This document shows, piece after piece, positions 7,774-14,644 of a stretch of 64,000 nt of DNA (within the stretch, counting starts at the first letter, position 1; each line of letters starts with the position of its first letter). Below the pieces are notes generated by a model. The model did not search any database. It was not told where the DNA came from and was given only the letters and a program-made list of their open reading frames with translations. A program made the position numbers and the translations under genes. Source of the stretch: Paenibacillus castaneae (GTDB lineage Bacteria > Bacillota > Bacilli > Paenibacillales > Paenibacillaceae); assembly GCF_002884445.1 (NCBI RefSeq), contig NZ_KZ614144.1, positions 2,618,290 to 2,682,289 of the forward strand, written 5' to 3'.

Positions 7774-8808
7774 ATGGCAAGTAGTAATCAATCTGCACCA
7801 AAACGCGCGGCAGTTCTCGTTGCTGGAAGCTGGGGGACTGCTTTAGCTTCCGTACTGGCGAACAACGGCTATGAAGTTAGTCTCTGGACTAGAAGCGAAG
7901 AGCAAGCGCAAAATATTAACCTGCATCGTGAAAACAGCAAATTTCTGCCGGGTGTAAAGCTGCCTGATCTTATAAATGCCACTTCAGATTTAAAGCAAGC
8001 CTTGCAGGGCGTAGAGCTTGCTTTATTTGTTGCGCCGTCAGCTGCTATGCGTGAGGTGGCTAAGCAAGCAGCGCCTTACTTATCACGGGATGCGCTTGTC
8101 GTTCACGCAACGAAGGGCTTTGAGGCAGACACGCTGAAGCGGATGACGACTGTCCTCTCTGAGGAACTCAATCGTCCGGTTGAGGAGCTTGTTGTCTTGT
8201 CTGGACCTAGTCACGCCGAAGAGGTTATACGCAAGCAGCCTACGACAGTAGTAGTTGCATCGGCAAACATTCATGCGGCAGAGCAAGCGCAGGACGCGCT
8301 AATGAATACGCATTTCCGTGTATATACGAATCCGGATGTTGTTGGAGTAGAGGTTGCAGGCGCGGTTAAAAATATTATTGCGCTTTGTGCAGGCTTGACA
8401 GATGGACTCCAGTTTGGCGACAACGCAAGAGCAGCTCTGCTAACACGCGGACTAGCTGAGATCGGACGGCTGGGGACGGCTATGGGTGCCAATCCGCTAA
8501 CATTCGCTGGTCTGGCAGGCGTGGGTGATTTAATTGTGACTAGCACCAGTAAGCACAGCCGCAATTGGCGTGCTGGCTTTATGCTTGCTGACGGAACACC
8601 GCTGGATGAGGTGCTTAGCCGCATGGGTATGGTTGTCGAAGGTGTTCGTACAACTAGAGCCGCTCAAGTGCTTGCAAAGCAGTATAATGTTGAGATGCCT
8701 ATAACGTTTCAATTATATGAGGTGCTATTTGAGAACAAGTCGCCGCGTACGGCTGTCGAGAACCTAATGGGTCGTCTAAAAACGCATGAAATCGAAGAAA
8801 TAGGCTAA
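7774..8808 (+). CDS. gpsA: Glycerol-3-phosphate dehydrogenase [NAD(P)+]
   Basis: 344 residues from ATG 7774. Reduces dihydroxyacetone phosphate to sn-glycerol-3-phosphate for phospholipid synthesis. The Rossmann region reads VAGSWGTALA (16-25): the first Gly of the usual GAGSWG motif is Val. Other family blocks are intact: LSGPSHAEE, the catalytic Lys in EVAGAVKNIIALCAGL, and FAGLAGVGDLIVTSTS. It starts 10 bases after plsY; the AAAGGA at about 7755 lies inside the plsY end. Confidence 0.96.
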   Translation: MASSNQSAPKRAAVLVAGSWGTALASVLANNGYEVSLWTRSEEQAQNINLHRENSKFLPGVKLPDLINATSDLKQALQGVELALFVAPSAAMREVAKQAAPYLSRDALVVHATKGFEADTLKRMTTVLSEELNRPVEELVVLSGPSHAEEVIRKQPTTVVVASANIHAAEQAQDALMNTHFRVYTNPDVVGVEVAGAVKNIIALCAGLTDGLQFGDNARAALLTRGLAEIGRLGTAMGANPLTFAGLAGVGDLIVTSTSKHSRNWRAGFMLADGTPLDEVLSRMGMVVEGVRTTRAAQVLAKQYNVEMPITFQLYEVLFENKSPRTAVENLMGRLKTHEIEEIG

Positions 8809-8817
8809 GCCAAGCGC

Positions 8818-8844
8818 CTACACCAATCCTTTACGCCCCTCATA
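8818..8844 (+). promoter_or_regulatory. Possible sigma-K-type promoter for the SpoVIF gene
   Basis: CACC (8821-8824) followed 16 bases later by CATATGATG (8841-8849) resembles the mother-cell sigma-K pattern AC ... CATANNNTA with one mismatch. The expected timing for a stage VI spore protein agrees. Weak, short motif. Confidence 0.3.
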
Positions 8845-8889
8845 TGATGCATGGAGTATGATTCTATCGCATCCTGGAGGTGTAGGGGT

Positions 8890-9165
8890 ATGGCGAAAGA
8901 CCTTTCTAAAGATATTCTGAATGCCATAAATAAAAAGACCGGCAAAGGCATTTCCGAGAATGCAGTTAAAAAGATTGCCAGCGGGGTAACATCAGAAACG
9001 ATGAAAGACGAAGCTGAGCTGCGCAAGCTAATTAAGCAAGTATCGGATATGGCTAAGGTGAAGGTTACCGATTCAACAGTCAATGAAATCGTAAAGGCCG
9101 TCAAAGCAAGCGGAATGAATGCGGGCAGTATGGAAGCGATCATGAAAATGATGATGAATAAATAA
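8890..9165 (+). CDS. Stage VI sporulation protein F (SpoVIF-type)
   Basis: 91 residues from ATG 8890 behind GGAGGTGTAGGGG. The charged helical sequence (MAKDLSKDILNAINKKTGK at the start, IKQVSDMAKVKVTDSTVNEI in the middle, Met-rich end) fits SpoVIF, a mother-cell protein needed for spore coat assembly in Bacillus. No membrane segment or signal. It is monocistronic between gpsA and a DUF2768 gene, whereas in Bacillus subtilis spoVIF sits elsewhere, so this is a lineage-specific placement. Confidence 0.75.
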   Translation: MAKDLSKDILNAINKKTGKGISENAVKKIASGVTSETMKDEAELRKLIKQVSDMAKVKVTDSTVNEIVKAVKASGMNAGSMEAIMKMMMNK

Positions 9166-9354
9166 AGCTCAGCGGCAAAAGCGAGAGAACGCCTCGAATG
9201 ATTAAATTCGATGCAATGCTCTGTCAGCTTTTGTCCTTTTTTTTGGAAGCACTTTTGTTTGAAAGCAAACATGCCCGGCATAGCCCTTCATGCCTATCCG
9301 ATGTTATAATGGATGAGAATTCATTACGATATAGATTAGGAGAATGGAATTATT

Positions 9355-9534
9355 ATGGATGCAATGACGAAAATGTGGGTTTCGCTGTTTGGCATAGGGA
9401 TGATGGCGATTGCCGCTTTATTAATAACTTTTGCGCGTTTAAAGACGAAAGGTGTCGTAAAATTTATTATCTCACTTGTCGCTTTTATCGTTTTGATTAT
9501 AGGATTCATTTGCGGAATTATATCTATTATTTAA
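9355..9534 (+). CDS. yphE: DUF2768 small membrane protein (YphE-like)
   Basis: 59 residues: MDAMTKMWVSLFGIGM at the start, then a cytoplasmic loop ARLKTKG and a second hydrophobic segment ending CGIISII. Two membrane helices (about 8-25 and 36-58). ATG 9355 follows TAGGAG. A longer open frame (9198-9584) overlaps it in another phase but has no ribosome binding site and an implausible composition. Position between gpsA and the spoIVA cluster matches yphE of Bacillus subtilis. Function unknown. Confidence 0.8.
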   Translation: MDAMTKMWVSLFGIGMMAIAALLITFARLKTKGVVKFIISLVAFIVLIIGFICGIISII

Positions 9535-9590
9535 TGGAACATACATACTTCATGGGAATGAACAAACACAAAGGGAGAATTTAGCCTATT

Positions 9591-9887
9591 ATGATTGAAT
9601 TAAAGGGTAGAACCAAAACGGCTGTTGTTGAAGCTGAGGCAGGCTTGTCCCTGCTTGATCTTGCTTTGAAGCACGATGTGGATTGGAGCTTTTCGTGTGC
9701 TAGAGGCACCTGTGCACGCTGCAGATGCATAGTGACTGAAGGCGGAGATCAGCTTGAAGGCATAACAGATGAGGAATGGGATCGTCTAGAGCCTGAGGAA
9801 TTCGAAGAAGGATACCGGCTCGGCTGTCAGGCAATAGTGAAAACAGCTGATGCTCAGATCAAAGCGGCTAATAAAACGTATTTCTAA
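9591..9887 (+). CDS. 2Fe-2S ferredoxin, plant-type spacing
   Basis: 98 residues. Cysteines C36, C41, C44 and C79 give CxxxxCxxC ... C, the plant-type 2Fe-2S spacing, within SCARGTCARCRC and LGCQ. An extra Cys is at 46. An acidic stretch GITDEEWDRLEPEEFEEG (56-73) is suited to docking a basic partner. Probably a cytoplasmic electron carrier. It is followed directly by a nucleotidyltransferase and a second ferredoxin, a conserved-looking three-gene unit; the redox partner cannot be named from sequence. Confidence 0.85.
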   Translation: MIELKGRTKTAVVEAEAGLSLLDLALKHDVDWSFSCARGTCARCRCIVTEGGDQLEGITDEEWDRLEPEEFEEGYRLGCQAIVKTADAQIKAANKTYF

Positions 9888-9904
9888 AAGAGGAAGTGCC
9901 GGCG

Positions 9905-10513
9905 ATGACAGAAAAGGAACGCATACACAAAGCGCTGGCCGTCATTATACGAGCCACGGAGTCGAGCTCCTCGAAATGGATAGTTGGCGGCAGCGCCGGC
10001 TTGCTGCTTCGTGGAGTTCCAATGGATGCAGAACCGCGTGATTTGGATATTTACTGTGACGACGAGGATGTTCAATCGATTTATCAAGCTTTAATTGAAT
10101 ATGCAGTAGATGAGCCTGTAATTAGTATTACAGGCATATATCGTTCCCGGCTCTGTCATTTTGTAATCGAAAATGTGCAGGTTGAGCTTGTTGGCGGCTT
10201 TGTGGTGTCGGCGCTGGGCTGTCGCTATGAGACCGAAGTTCGAAAGCTGCTTATGTTATATGGCGAGGAATTGACTTGGGCAGCAATTTCTCATCCAGCA
10301 GTTGTAGTTCCTCTTGCGCATGAACTTTGGTTCAATGTATTGCGCGGTCGGATGGATCGAGTTGAACTGATCATTAATGCATTCGCTGAAGCGCCTGAAC
10401 GGCATGAGGAGGCGCTTCGTGCAATTGAAAGGAACAATACATTCACTGCGGAAGCAAAGCGTAGTCTGAGCAAATGGATGGGCAGAGAACGAGAGGCTGG
10501 TGGTCTAAGATGA
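9905..10513 (+). CDS. Nucleotidyltransferase-fold protein of unknown substrate
   Basis: 202 residues from ATG 9905 (RBS AAGAGGAA; an in-frame GTG at 9896 is too close to it). The N-terminal part has the nucleotidyltransferase pattern GGSAGLLLRG (28-37) followed by the acidic pair in RDLDIY (45-50), as in the minimal nucleotidyltransferase/aminoglycoside-adenylyltransferase superfamily. The rest is alpha/beta with no further motif. It is locked between two ferredoxins and overlaps the second by ATGA. Its substrate is not known, and the gene order does not suggest toxin-antitoxin function. Confidence 0.6.
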   Translation: MTEKERIHKALAVIIRATESSSSKWIVGGSAGLLLRGVPMDAEPRDLDIYCDDEDVQSIYQALIEYAVDEPVISITGIYRSRLCHFVIENVQVELVGGFVVSALGCRYETEVRKLLMLYGEELTWAAISHPAVVVPLAHELWFNVLRGRMDRVELIINAFAEAPERHEEALRAIERNNTFTAEAKRSLSKWMGREREAGGLR

Positions 10514-10857
10514 ACGGAGAGGTTACTTTTTGGCCATCAGGCCGGACGGTTAAAGTAAAGCCGGGTACAACGCTTCTAGACGCTGCCAGACGCGCTAATC
10601 TGCCGATTAGCACACGATGCGGGGGCAATGCCGCATGTTTTATGTGCAAGGTCTCTGTGCGGCCTGGAAGTGAGCTTCAGCCGATTTCTGATATCGAACA
10701 TAGAAAGCTGTCAGGCTTAGAGGGGGATCTGACTAGGCTTGCGTGCCAAGCAAGGGTAGCGGGCAAGGTACATGTAGACATCCCATTAGATCCGCTGCGT
10801 GCTGCAATAGCGCGCCAGCTTGCCAGACAGGCAGAGGAAAGAGACGAATTATGGTAA
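10510..10857 (+). CDS. 2Fe-2S ferredoxin, adrenodoxin-type spacing
   Basis: 115 residues, translationally coupled (ATGA) to the nucleotidyltransferase. Cysteines C37, C43, C46 and C79 give Cx5Cx2C ... C, one residue longer than in the ferredoxin at 9591, the adrenodoxin-like spacing. Core RCGGNAACFMCKV is clear. A Glu/Arg-rich C-terminal helix (about 100-115) extends past the fold. Likely an electron carrier for a different partner than the first ferredoxin. Hairpin repeats begin right at its stop codon. Confidence 0.85.
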   Translation: MNGEVTFWPSGRTVKVKPGTTLLDAARRANLPISTRCGGNAACFMCKVSVRPGSELQPISDIEHRKLSGLEGDLTRLACQARVAGKVHVDIPLDPLRAAIARQLARQAEERDELW

Positions 10858-10859
10858 GC

Positions 10860-10968
10860 GAAGTCTTACGAAGCAGTTTTCTTTGAAAGCTTTTGGAATA
10901 CGCTTACGAAGTAGTTTTCTTCGAAAAAAGCATACGCTTACGAAGCAGGTTTGCTTCACAAACCTTTT
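10860..10968 (+). repeat. Three tandem hairpin repeats upstream of the YphF-like gene
   Basis: Three degenerate copies (about 10864-10894, 10899-10930, 10932-10968), each CTTACGAAG(C/T)A followed by a T-rich arm and its complement. The third is best formed: AGGTTTG cttca CAAACCT. The copies differ in stem sequence but partly keep pairing. The last runs into TTTTAGGAGG, the ribosome binding site of the next gene. The same unit occurs twice at 13681-13757. Confidence 0.75.
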
Positions 10969-10981
10969 AGGAGGATATCAA

Positions 10982-11731
10982 ATGAATCGATTTAAAATAG
11001 GAGCAGCGCGCCGAATGCCACGTCGATTAGCAGCTTTAGTTGCTTTGCTGGTGATGGCATTATCATTATCGGGCTGCTTGTATCCAGAAGACCAGAAGAA
11101 GCAAAATCAAGTGGCGTCCAAAGAAGCGGTACGCAATGTGCAAGCCGCCATAGATCAATATCAGAGTGACACAGGCATGCTGCCGATCAAAAACAGTGCT
11201 TCGGAAACACCGATTTATGAAAAATTCAATGTCGACTTTGCCAAGCTTCAAAGAATGGGTTATTTGAGCGAGGCACCTTCTGCTGCATTCGAGAAGGGCG
11301 GGAACTTTTATTTTCTCATTATTGATGAAGAGACCAAGCCGCGGATCAGGCTTATGGATATCGTAACCTTTCAACGAATTAACGACATTCAAAGCTGGGT
11401 AACGGCCTATGTGCAAAGCAAAGGCAACCTTCCTAAAGGCGAGGAAATGTATCCGGGATATTATCAACTTGATTATAAAAGTATGAGTCGTACGGAACCG
11501 ACAATCCGCAGCATGTTCTCGGGACAATCGCTCCAGGCTCTTGTTGATGATAATGGAGTTGTATACTGTGATTATGGCATTGATATTATGCAGCTGGTTC
11601 AAAAAAGCGGGAAAACAGATTTGGATACAGATCTGGATCTGCGAACGCTGCTAGTGGATGGTTCGGATTATGTGCCTGTCAAAGCTCCAGTCTACCACTG
11701 GGTAAACAACGAACCGCAAGCAGTAAAGTAA
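10982..11731 (+). CDS. yphF: YphF-like lipoprotein
   Basis: 249 residues from ATG 10982 behind AGGAGG; an upstream in-frame extension crosses the repeats and is not used. Signal peptide with basic start (RRMPRR) and lipobox LSLSGC, lipidated Cys32, so it is anchored outside the membrane. The mature part has helical VQAAIDQYQSDTGMLPI, reminiscent of pilin-like or YphF proteins. In Bacillus subtilis yphF lies just before spoIVA, as here. Role unknown; a sporulation link is only suggested by position. A terminator follows. Confidence 0.75.
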   Translation: MNRFKIGAARRMPRRLAALVALLVMALSLSGCLYPEDQKKQNQVASKEAVRNVQAAIDQYQSDTGMLPIKNSASETPIYEKFNVDFAKLQRMGYLSEAPSAAFEKGGNFYFLIIDEETKPRIRLMDIVTFQRINDIQSWVTAYVQSKGNLPKGEEMYPGYYQLDYKSMSRTEPTIRSMFSGQSLQALVDDNGVVYCDYGIDIMQLVQKSGKTDLDTDLDLRTLLVDGSDYVPVKAPVYHWVNNEPQAVK

Positions 11732-11764
11732 TTGGGCATAGCCTCACAATACTCTGAACCTTTT

Positions 11765-11802
11765 TCTCTTCGAGACGCATTGTCTCGGAGAGATTTTTTT
11801 TT
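11765..11802 (+). terminator. Intrinsic terminator after yphF-like gene
   Basis: TCTCTTCGAGAC (11765-11776) pairs with GTCTCGGAGAGA (11782-11793), one G-U, followed by nine T. Confidence 0.9.
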
Positions 11803-11809
11803 GTTACTG

Positions 11810-11838
11810 TCATAGTTATGTCCTATTGTTCATATAAT
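11810..11838 (+). promoter_or_regulatory. Sigma-E-type promoter of spoIVA
   Basis: TCATAGT (11810-11816) and CATATAAT (11831-11838), 14 bases apart, match the sigma-E consensus KMATATT / CATACAMT at 6 of 7 and 7 of 8 positions. spoIVA is a sigma-E gene in Bacillus (known). The leader to the GTG start is about 175 bases and shows nothing else I recognise. Confidence 0.6.
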
Positions 11839-12022
11839 TCAATCTTGGAAGGGAAGTCAACCGACGAAGAAAAAAAGATTTCGTAGAAGGAATCGTCATA
11901 ATCGGAGAGCCTGCACATAAGATGTTACTAGTCCAAAAAGCATGTACGAGTTGCGTCGCTGGCCTGCCCTATTGACCGGTGGATGGCGGCGAACCGGAAA
12001 ATCAATTGGGAGGGGATATTCA

Positions 12023-13501
12023 GTGGAGAAAGTAGACATTTTCAAGGACATAGCCGAACGAACCGGTGGGGATATTTACCTCGGGGTTGTCGGGGCTGTC
12101 CGTACGGGTAAATCAACGTTTATTAAACGGTTTATGGAGACGGTAGTACTTCCGAACATTTCAAATGAATCGGACCGAGTGAGAGCTGTGGACGAACTTC
12201 CGCAAAGCGCCGCAGGCAAGACGATTATGACAACTGAGCCTAAATTTGTTCCTAATCAAGCGGTGAAGCTGAAAGTTACCGATGGACTTGAGGTAAATGT
12301 GAGGCTGGTCGATTGTGTTGGATATGCCGTAGAGGGCGCAAAAGGCTATGAGGATGAAAACGGGCCGCGGATGATTACGACTCCTTGGTTCGACGAGCCG
12401 ATTCCGTTCCAGGAAGCAGCAGAGATTGGAACCCGTAAAGTCATTCAAGAGCATTCAACTTTAGGTGTTGTTGTCACAACGGACGGAACGATCGCCGAAA
12501 TTCCGCGCAGCTCCTATGTCGTTGCCGAAGAGCGCGTCATCAATGAGCTGAAGGAAGTCGGCAAGCCGTTTGTGCTTATCATTAACTCAACAAGGCCGAA
12601 GGGCGAGGAAGCACTGCAGCTGCGGAATGAACTTCAAGCCAAATACGACATTCCGGTAATGACGCTTAGCGTTGCGACGATGGGCGAGGAAGAGGTCGTA
12701 TCTGTCCTGCGTGAAGTGCTGTATGAGTTCCCAGTTCATGAGGTTAATGTAAACCTGCCGAGCTGGGTCATGGTGCTGAACGACAATCACTGGCTGCGCA
12801 GCAATTACGAAAGCTCTGTGCGCGATACGGTAAAGGATATCCGTCGCCTTCGTGATGTGGATCGAGTGGTTACTCAGTTCATGGAATACGACTTCATCGC
12901 ACGTGCAGGATTAAGCGGCATGAATATGGGGCAGGGCGTTGCGGAAATCGACTTGTACGCGCCTGACGAACTTTATGATCGTATCCTTATGGAAGTTGTC
13001 GGAGTCGAAATCCGAGGCAAGGATCACCTGCTTCAGCTGATGCAAGAGTTTTCTCACGCCAAAAGGGAATATGACCGCTTCGCGGAAGCGCTTGAAATGG
13101 TTAAAACGACTGGCTATGGGATTGCGGCACCATCTCTTGCGGAAATGGCGCTTGATGAGCCTGAGCTTATCCGTCAAGGCTCGCGCTTCGGTGTAAGATT
13201 AAAAGCGACAGCACCATCTATCCATATGATTCGCGTCGATGTAGAATCGGAGTTTGCTCCGATCATAGGCACGGAGAAGCAAAGTGAGGAGCTAGTCCGA
13301 TACTTAATGCAGGACTTCGAGAATGATCCTATTAAGATTTGGGAGTCTGATATATTCGGACGCTCGCTGCATTCCATTGTTCGAGAAGGCATCCAAGGCA
13401 AAATTGCGATGATGCCGGACAATGCGCGCTACAAGCTGCAAGAGACGCTGGGACGCATTATCAACGAAGGATCAGGCGGTTTAATAGCGATCATTCTTTA
13501 G
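12023..13501 (+). CDS. spoIVA: Spore coat morphogenetic ATPase SpoIVA
   Basis: 492 residues, identical in length to the Bacillus protein. SpoIVA polymerises on the forespore outer membrane with ATP hydrolysis and is the basement layer of the spore coat. The Walker A motif GAVRTGKST is at 24-32; the family-typical C-terminus GGLIAIIL, needed for localisation in Bacillus, is intact. The start is GTG at 12023 after GGGAGGGG, giving the family start EKVDIFKDIAERTGGD; the longer in-frame upstream extension is rejected. Terminator follows at 13524. Confidence 0.98.
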   Translation: MEKVDIFKDIAERTGGDIYLGVVGAVRTGKSTFIKRFMETVVLPNISNESDRVRAVDELPQSAAGKTIMTTEPKFVPNQAVKLKVTDGLEVNVRLVDCVGYAVEGAKGYEDENGPRMITTPWFDEPIPFQEAAEIGTRKVIQEHSTLGVVVTTDGTIAEIPRSSYVVAEERVINELKEVGKPFVLIINSTRPKGEEALQLRNELQAKYDIPVMTLSVATMGEEEVVSVLREVLYEFPVHEVNVNLPSWVMVLNDNHWLRSNYESSVRDTVKDIRRLRDVDRVVTQFMEYDFIARAGLSGMNMGQGVAEIDLYAPDELYDRILMEVVGVEIRGKDHLLQLMQEFSHAKREYDRFAEALEMVKTTGYGIAAPSLAEMALDEPELIRQGSRFGVRLKATAPSIHMIRVDVESEFAPIIGTEKQSEELVRYLMQDFENDPIKIWESDIFGRSLHSIVREGIQGKIAMMPDNARYKLQETLGRIINEGSGGLIAIIL

Positions 13502-13523
13502 CTCTTGAATAGGTAATTTACCG

Positions 13524-13561
13524 AATAAACCGCTTCGATTTCCGAAGTGGTTTATTTGTTT
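13524..13561 (+). terminator. Intrinsic terminator after spoIVA
   Basis: AATAAACCGCTTCG (13524-13537) pairs with CGAAGTGGTTTATT (13543-13556), one G-U, followed by TGTTTT. Confidence 0.8.
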
Positions 13562-13680
13562 TAGCGGAATTATAGGTTTATACTTGAAATTGCTAAACGG
13601 CTGTATTACTATAGGTTTGTTCAGCCAAAGGTATATTTTTGAAGTTTTCCGTTAATAAGAGGGATATGATGAGATTTTAT

Positions 13681-13757
13681 ATGCTTACGAAGCAAGTTTT
13701 GCTGCGCAAAACTTTAAGCTAATGCTTACGAAGCAAGTTTTGCTACGCAAAACTTTT
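13681..13757 (+). repeat. Two tandem hairpin repeats upstream of hbs
   Basis: Two near-identical units, 13681-13715 and 13722-13757. Each has ATGCTTACGAAGC followed by a perfect 9-bp stem AAGTTTTGC / GCAAAACTT with loop TGC or TAC. The second ends in TTTTAAGGAGG, the hbs ribosome binding site, and the ATG is at 13772. Same family as the three copies at 10860-10968. The rest of 13562-13680 shows no clear promoter. Confidence 0.85.
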
Positions 13758-13771
13758 AAGGAGGTGAAACA

Positions 13772-14047
13772 ATGAACAAAACTGATTTGATTACTAAAGT
13801 AGCTGAATTGACTGATCTGTCGAAGAAAGATGCGACGAAAGCGGTTGATGCCGTTTTTGATGCCATTTCCGATGCGCTGCAAAGCGGAGATAAAGTGCAA
13901 TTGGTTGGATTTGGTAACTTCGAAGTTCGCGAACGCCAAGCCCGTAAAGGCCGCAACCCGCAAACTGGAGACCCAATTGATATCGCAGCTAGCAAAACGC
14001 CTGCCTTTAAACCAGGAAAATCACTTAAGGACCTTGTATCCAATTAA
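13772..14047 (+). CDS. hbs: HU-type DNA-binding protein
   Basis: 91 residues, standard HU length. Non-specific DNA-bending nucleoid protein acting as a dimer. The sequence has the N-terminal helices ([17 protein letters not shown]), the [21 protein letters not shown] arm region, and the end [12 protein letters not shown]. Preceded by two hairpin repeats and a perfect AAGGAGGTG, suggesting strong translation. Followed by a terminator, so it is monocistronic; in Bacillus subtilis folE then mtrB follow, but folE is absent here. Confidence 0.98.
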   Translation: MNKTDLITKVAELTDLSKKDATKAVDAVFDAISDALQSGDKVQLVGFGNFEVRERQARKGRNPQTGDPIDIAASKTPAFKPGKSLKDLVSN

Positions 14048-14061
14048 GCATATCTTTGAAA

Positions 14062-14107
14062 GAGGCTGTCCCAAGTCATTAATGACTTGTGGAACAGCCT
14101 CGTTTTT
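14062..14107 (+). terminator. Intrinsic terminator after hbs
   Basis: GAGGCTGT ... ACAGCCTC with inner CAAGTCA / TGACTTG forms a long stem over TTAA, followed by TTTTT. Confidence 0.9.
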
Positions 14108-14118
14108 ATATATTCAGC

Positions 14119-14225
14119 TATAGTGGATTATTGGTAACGGGATACTGGTTTAGGGGAGAACGGATAGTTTCAACTGTACAAAAAGAAGGGAAGACGTTGC
14201 ACAAACCAGTGACATCCACTATAAT
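14119..14225 (+). promoter_or_regulatory. mtrB promoter overlapped by nested inverted repeats
   Basis: TTGCAC (14197-14202) and TATAAT (14220-14225) are 17 bases apart, a good sigma-A promoter for mtrB. Two inverted repeats bracket it: TATAGTGGAT (14119-14128) with ATCCACTATA (14214-14223), and inside it ACTGGTTT (14144-14151) with AAACCAGT (14203-14210). The right arms lie in the spacer and -10 of the promoter. Confidence 0.5.
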
Positions 14226-14265
14226 TCACATGGATAGTTGGAATTTTGGATGCGGAGGGATCACG

Positions 14266-14487
14266 ATGGAGCCTACACATGGCGAGTATATTATCGTAAA
14301 AGCTAAAGATCAAGGTGTGCAAGTCATCGGTTTAACACGCGGACATGATACGAAGTTTCATCATACTGAAAAGCTCGACAAAAATGAAATCTTAATTTGT
14401 CAATTTACGGATCATACTTCTGCGATCAAAATCCGCGGGAAAGCCGTTGTAATGACGAAATACGGTACGATGGAAACGGATCAATAG
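14266..14487 (+). CDS. mtrB: trp RNA-binding attenuation protein (TRAP)
   Basis: 73 residues from ATG 14266 (RBS GCGGAGGGA); the longer in-frame upstream reading is not used. TRAP forms an 11-subunit ring that, with bound tryptophan, wraps trp leader RNA around its rim. Compared with Bacillus TRAP the RNA-contacting residues are conserved with a one-residue offset: Glu35, Lys36, Lys55 and Arg57. The tryptophan pocket strand GLTRGHDTKFHH and QFTDHTSAIKIRG are intact. Its target is recognisable at 24705-24776 in this window. folE (mtrA), co-transcribed in Bacillus subtilis, is missing. Confidence 0.97.
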   Translation: MEPTHGEYIIVKAKDQGVQVIGLTRGHDTKFHHTEKLDKNEILICQFTDHTSAIKIRGKAVVMTKYGTMETDQ

Positions 14488-14499
14488 TGAGAACATGCA

Positions 14500-14525
14500 A
14501 AGCAGGCGCTGCCTGCTTTTTTTTT
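14500..14525 (+). terminator. Intrinsic terminator after mtrB
   Basis: AAGCAGGC (14500-14507) pairs with GCCTGCTT (14511-14518), followed by eight or nine T. Confidence 0.9.
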
Positions 14526-14644
14526 GCCCGGTTACGATCCGAATAATCATCCAGCAGCGCTCGTACAATGGTGTATGAGTTCTTTTTGTGATGTCGAAGC
14601 TTATAAAGCTTGCGTCAGGATGAATAATTAGTAGGAGGTGCCGA

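Noticed and set aside
9198..9584. 128-residue plus-strand open frame
   Set aside because: It overlaps the 59-residue DUF2768 gene (9355-9534) in another phase, has no ribosome binding site, and its composition (many Cys, Tyr, Arg) is that of a shifted reading of membrane codons.
9905..10857. Toxin-antitoxin pair formed by the nucleotidyltransferase and its neighbour
   Set aside because: The coupled partner is a clear 2Fe-2S ferredoxin, not an HEPN- or antitoxin-type protein.
10860..10970. CRISPR array
   Set aside because: Repeats are degenerate hairpins without uniform spacers and lie in a 5' UTR; no cas gene is present.
11066..11602. 178-residue minus-strand open frame
   Set aside because: Antisense to the YphF-like lipoprotein gene, which has a clear signal peptide and ribosome binding site.
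11942..12022. 27-codon N-terminal extension of SpoIVA
   Set aside because: The family start is at EKVDIFKDIAERTGGD and GGGAGGGG lies before GTG 12023; the extension has no such site.
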